Positions 33,925 through 34,581 of a DNA stretch of 34,581 nucleotides are shown piece after piece; position 1 is the stretch's first letter; every line of letters begins with the position of its first letter. The notes under the pieces were generated by a model that had not been told where the DNA came from, did not search any database, and worked only from the letters and a program-made list of their open reading frames with translations. Location: NCBI GenBank assembly GCA_025360785.1, contig JANYBN010000184.1, positions 1 through 34,581 on the forward strand, given 5' to 3'. The translations under genes were made by a program, and so were the position numbers. The stretch is from Geobacter sp. (GTDB lineage: Bacteria > Desulfobacterota > Desulfuromonadia > Geobacterales > Pseudopelobacteraceae).

Positions 33925-34260
33925 GTGGAGAAGAGTCAGCTCGAAGCGATTGCGTATATGAATGTCCTGAAAAAAACGAGAAGGCGCCGCAAATATTTTT
34001 TCTTCACTGTACTGATTTATATTCCGGCCTTATTGATTGTCCATCAAATCTCTCCTACCAACAGAGCCATGGGCACTCTGTTTGGAGTATGGCTGGTAAT
34101 ATTGTTCATAGTCACTTTTCTGGTCGCCCTGAGCAAATGTCCAAGATGCGGCAACTATTTCCATCTTCACGGCATGACTCTTCTGATTCTGCGTAAATGT
34201 CTTCACTGTCAACTTCATATAAAGGAAAATGAATTTGCACCAACTAAAAGGCCACTCTAA
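33925..34260 (+). CDS. Membrane protein with C-terminal zinc-ribbon motif
   Basis: This 111-residue protein starts with GTG; the ribosome binding site GGGAGGAAGTAA just before it decides the start. A basic N-terminus (KKTRRRRKY) precedes two hydrophobic helices (about 24-41 and 50-68). A short cytoplasmic domain follows with CPRC (72-75) and CLHC about 17 residues later, likely one zinc site. I do not recognise a family. It follows the hydrogenase operon by 114 bases on the same strand and may be an accessory gene, but no direct link is visible. The stop codon lies inside the loop of the terminator hairpin. Confidence 0.7.
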   Translation: MEKSQLEAIAYMNVLKKTRRRRKYFFFTVLIYIPALLIVHQISPTNRAMGTLFGVWLVILFIVTFLVALSKCPRCGNYFHLHGMTLLILRKCLHCQLHIKENEFAPTKRPL

Positions 34261-34271
34261 GGTGGCCTTTT
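34246..34271. terminator. Terminator overlapping the end of the zinc-ribbon membrane gene
   Basis: AAAAGGCCAC pairs perfectly with GTGGCCTTTT around a 6-base loop. The T run on the plus side and the A run on the minus side make it usable in both directions, fitting its place between convergent genes. Confidence 0.88.
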
Positions 34272-34304
34272 AAACTTTTTCCTTTTTCATGTGCTCCCCC
34301 TTTG

Positions 34305-34523
34305 TCATTTCTTAGCCGGAGCCATTTCTTCTTTCACAACAGAGGTGATTCCTTTGGCCATTCCGAACATCAATAAAATTGCCGGAATTATCTGTGCTAC
34401 TACAATCATTGCGCAAAACCCGAGAAATACCCATACAAAGATCCCGCTGCTGTCTTCACGTGCTCCTGCGGCGAATGCTGTTGCCGGTGCGATGATTCCC
34501 ATTAACGTAGCTAATACTCTCAT
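34305..34523 (-). CDS. 72-residue membrane miniprotein (copy 2)
   Basis: This is a paralogue of the protein at 19237-19452. It shares the signal (MRVLATLMGIIAPATAFA), a polar gap of similar length, the hydrophobic core GIFVWVFLGFCAMIVVAQII, the PAILL and MAKGI-type segment, and a charged tail (VVKEEMAPAKK). The two differ at many nucleotide positions, so the duplication is old. AAAGGGGGATGTC precedes the ATG at 34523. Its promoter lies mostly beyond the window, and the 58 bases available show no -24/-12 element. Function unknown. Confidence 0.8.
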   Translation of the reverse strand: MRVLATLMGIIAPATAFAAGAREDSSGIFVWVFLGFCAMIVVAQIIPAILLMFGMAKGITSVVKEEMAPAKK

Positions 34524-34581
34524 GACATCCCCCTTTTGATTATCTTGTCGTCCAATTGCTCTTGCAGATCTTATTTGCATA

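Overview
The window looks like chromosomal DNA from a Geobacter-like bacterium (Desulfuromonadia/Desulfobacterota). This is inferred from gene content, not from a database match. The clues are a multiheme c-type cytochrome operon, two sensors with a haem-binding periplasmic domain, an NtrC-type regulator, a -24/-12 (sigma-54) promoter, and a periplasmic uptake [NiFe] hydrogenase with a membrane cytochrome b.

Region 1 (1-6.7 kb) is envelope and housekeeping. It holds an OmpA-family porin with thrombospondin type-3 repeats and the MscL channel on the plus strand. On the minus strand lie terC (behind a yybP-ykoY-type Mn2+ riboswitch with its own terminator), a Tim44-N-terminus-like secreted/membrane protein, a UPF0182 membrane protein and a PGPGW-type small membrane protein.

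Region 2 (6.7-19.2 kb) is respiratory and regulatory. A minus-strand operon encodes a 7-haem cytochrome with an EF-hand-like loop, a cytochrome b, a 9-haem triple-c7 cytochrome, a haem-sensor protein that stops before any kinase domain, and a small membrane protein. A sigma-54 activator (NtrC type) is transcribed divergently. Two tandem paralogous TMTC/GT-C-like membrane proteins with TPR tails follow, then a 58-residue cysteine-pair protein, another GT-C-like membrane protein, and a full sensor histidine kinase carrying the same haem-sensor domain as the truncated one.

Region 3 (19.2-34.5 kb) is an energy-conversion block that is clearly richer in G+C than region 2. It has a nine-gene A/V-type rotary ATPase operon (G/H-I-K-E-C-F-A-B-D, minus strand), preceded by a B12-binding/radical SAM gene. 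Divergent from these is a [NiFe] hydrogenase operon (small subunit with Tat signal, large subunit, cytochrome b). The block is bracketed by two paralogous ~71-residue membrane miniproteins in opposite orientation (19237-19452 and 34305-34523). The left one has a clear sigma-54 promoter with an inverted repeat about 130 bp upstream.

The most unusual object is the hydrogenase cytochrome b subunit (32644-33810). Its first ~155 residues resemble the nucleotide-binding (N) domain of a P-type cation/H+-ATPase, cut out just after the phosphorylation motif and just before the return to the P domain, and joined to an otherwise ordinary four-helix HyaC. Other points of interest are the five-cysteine pattern around the proximal Fe-S cluster of the hydrogenase small subunit and the Gln/Glu/Thr set in the ATPase c subunit, which would fit Na+ coupling.
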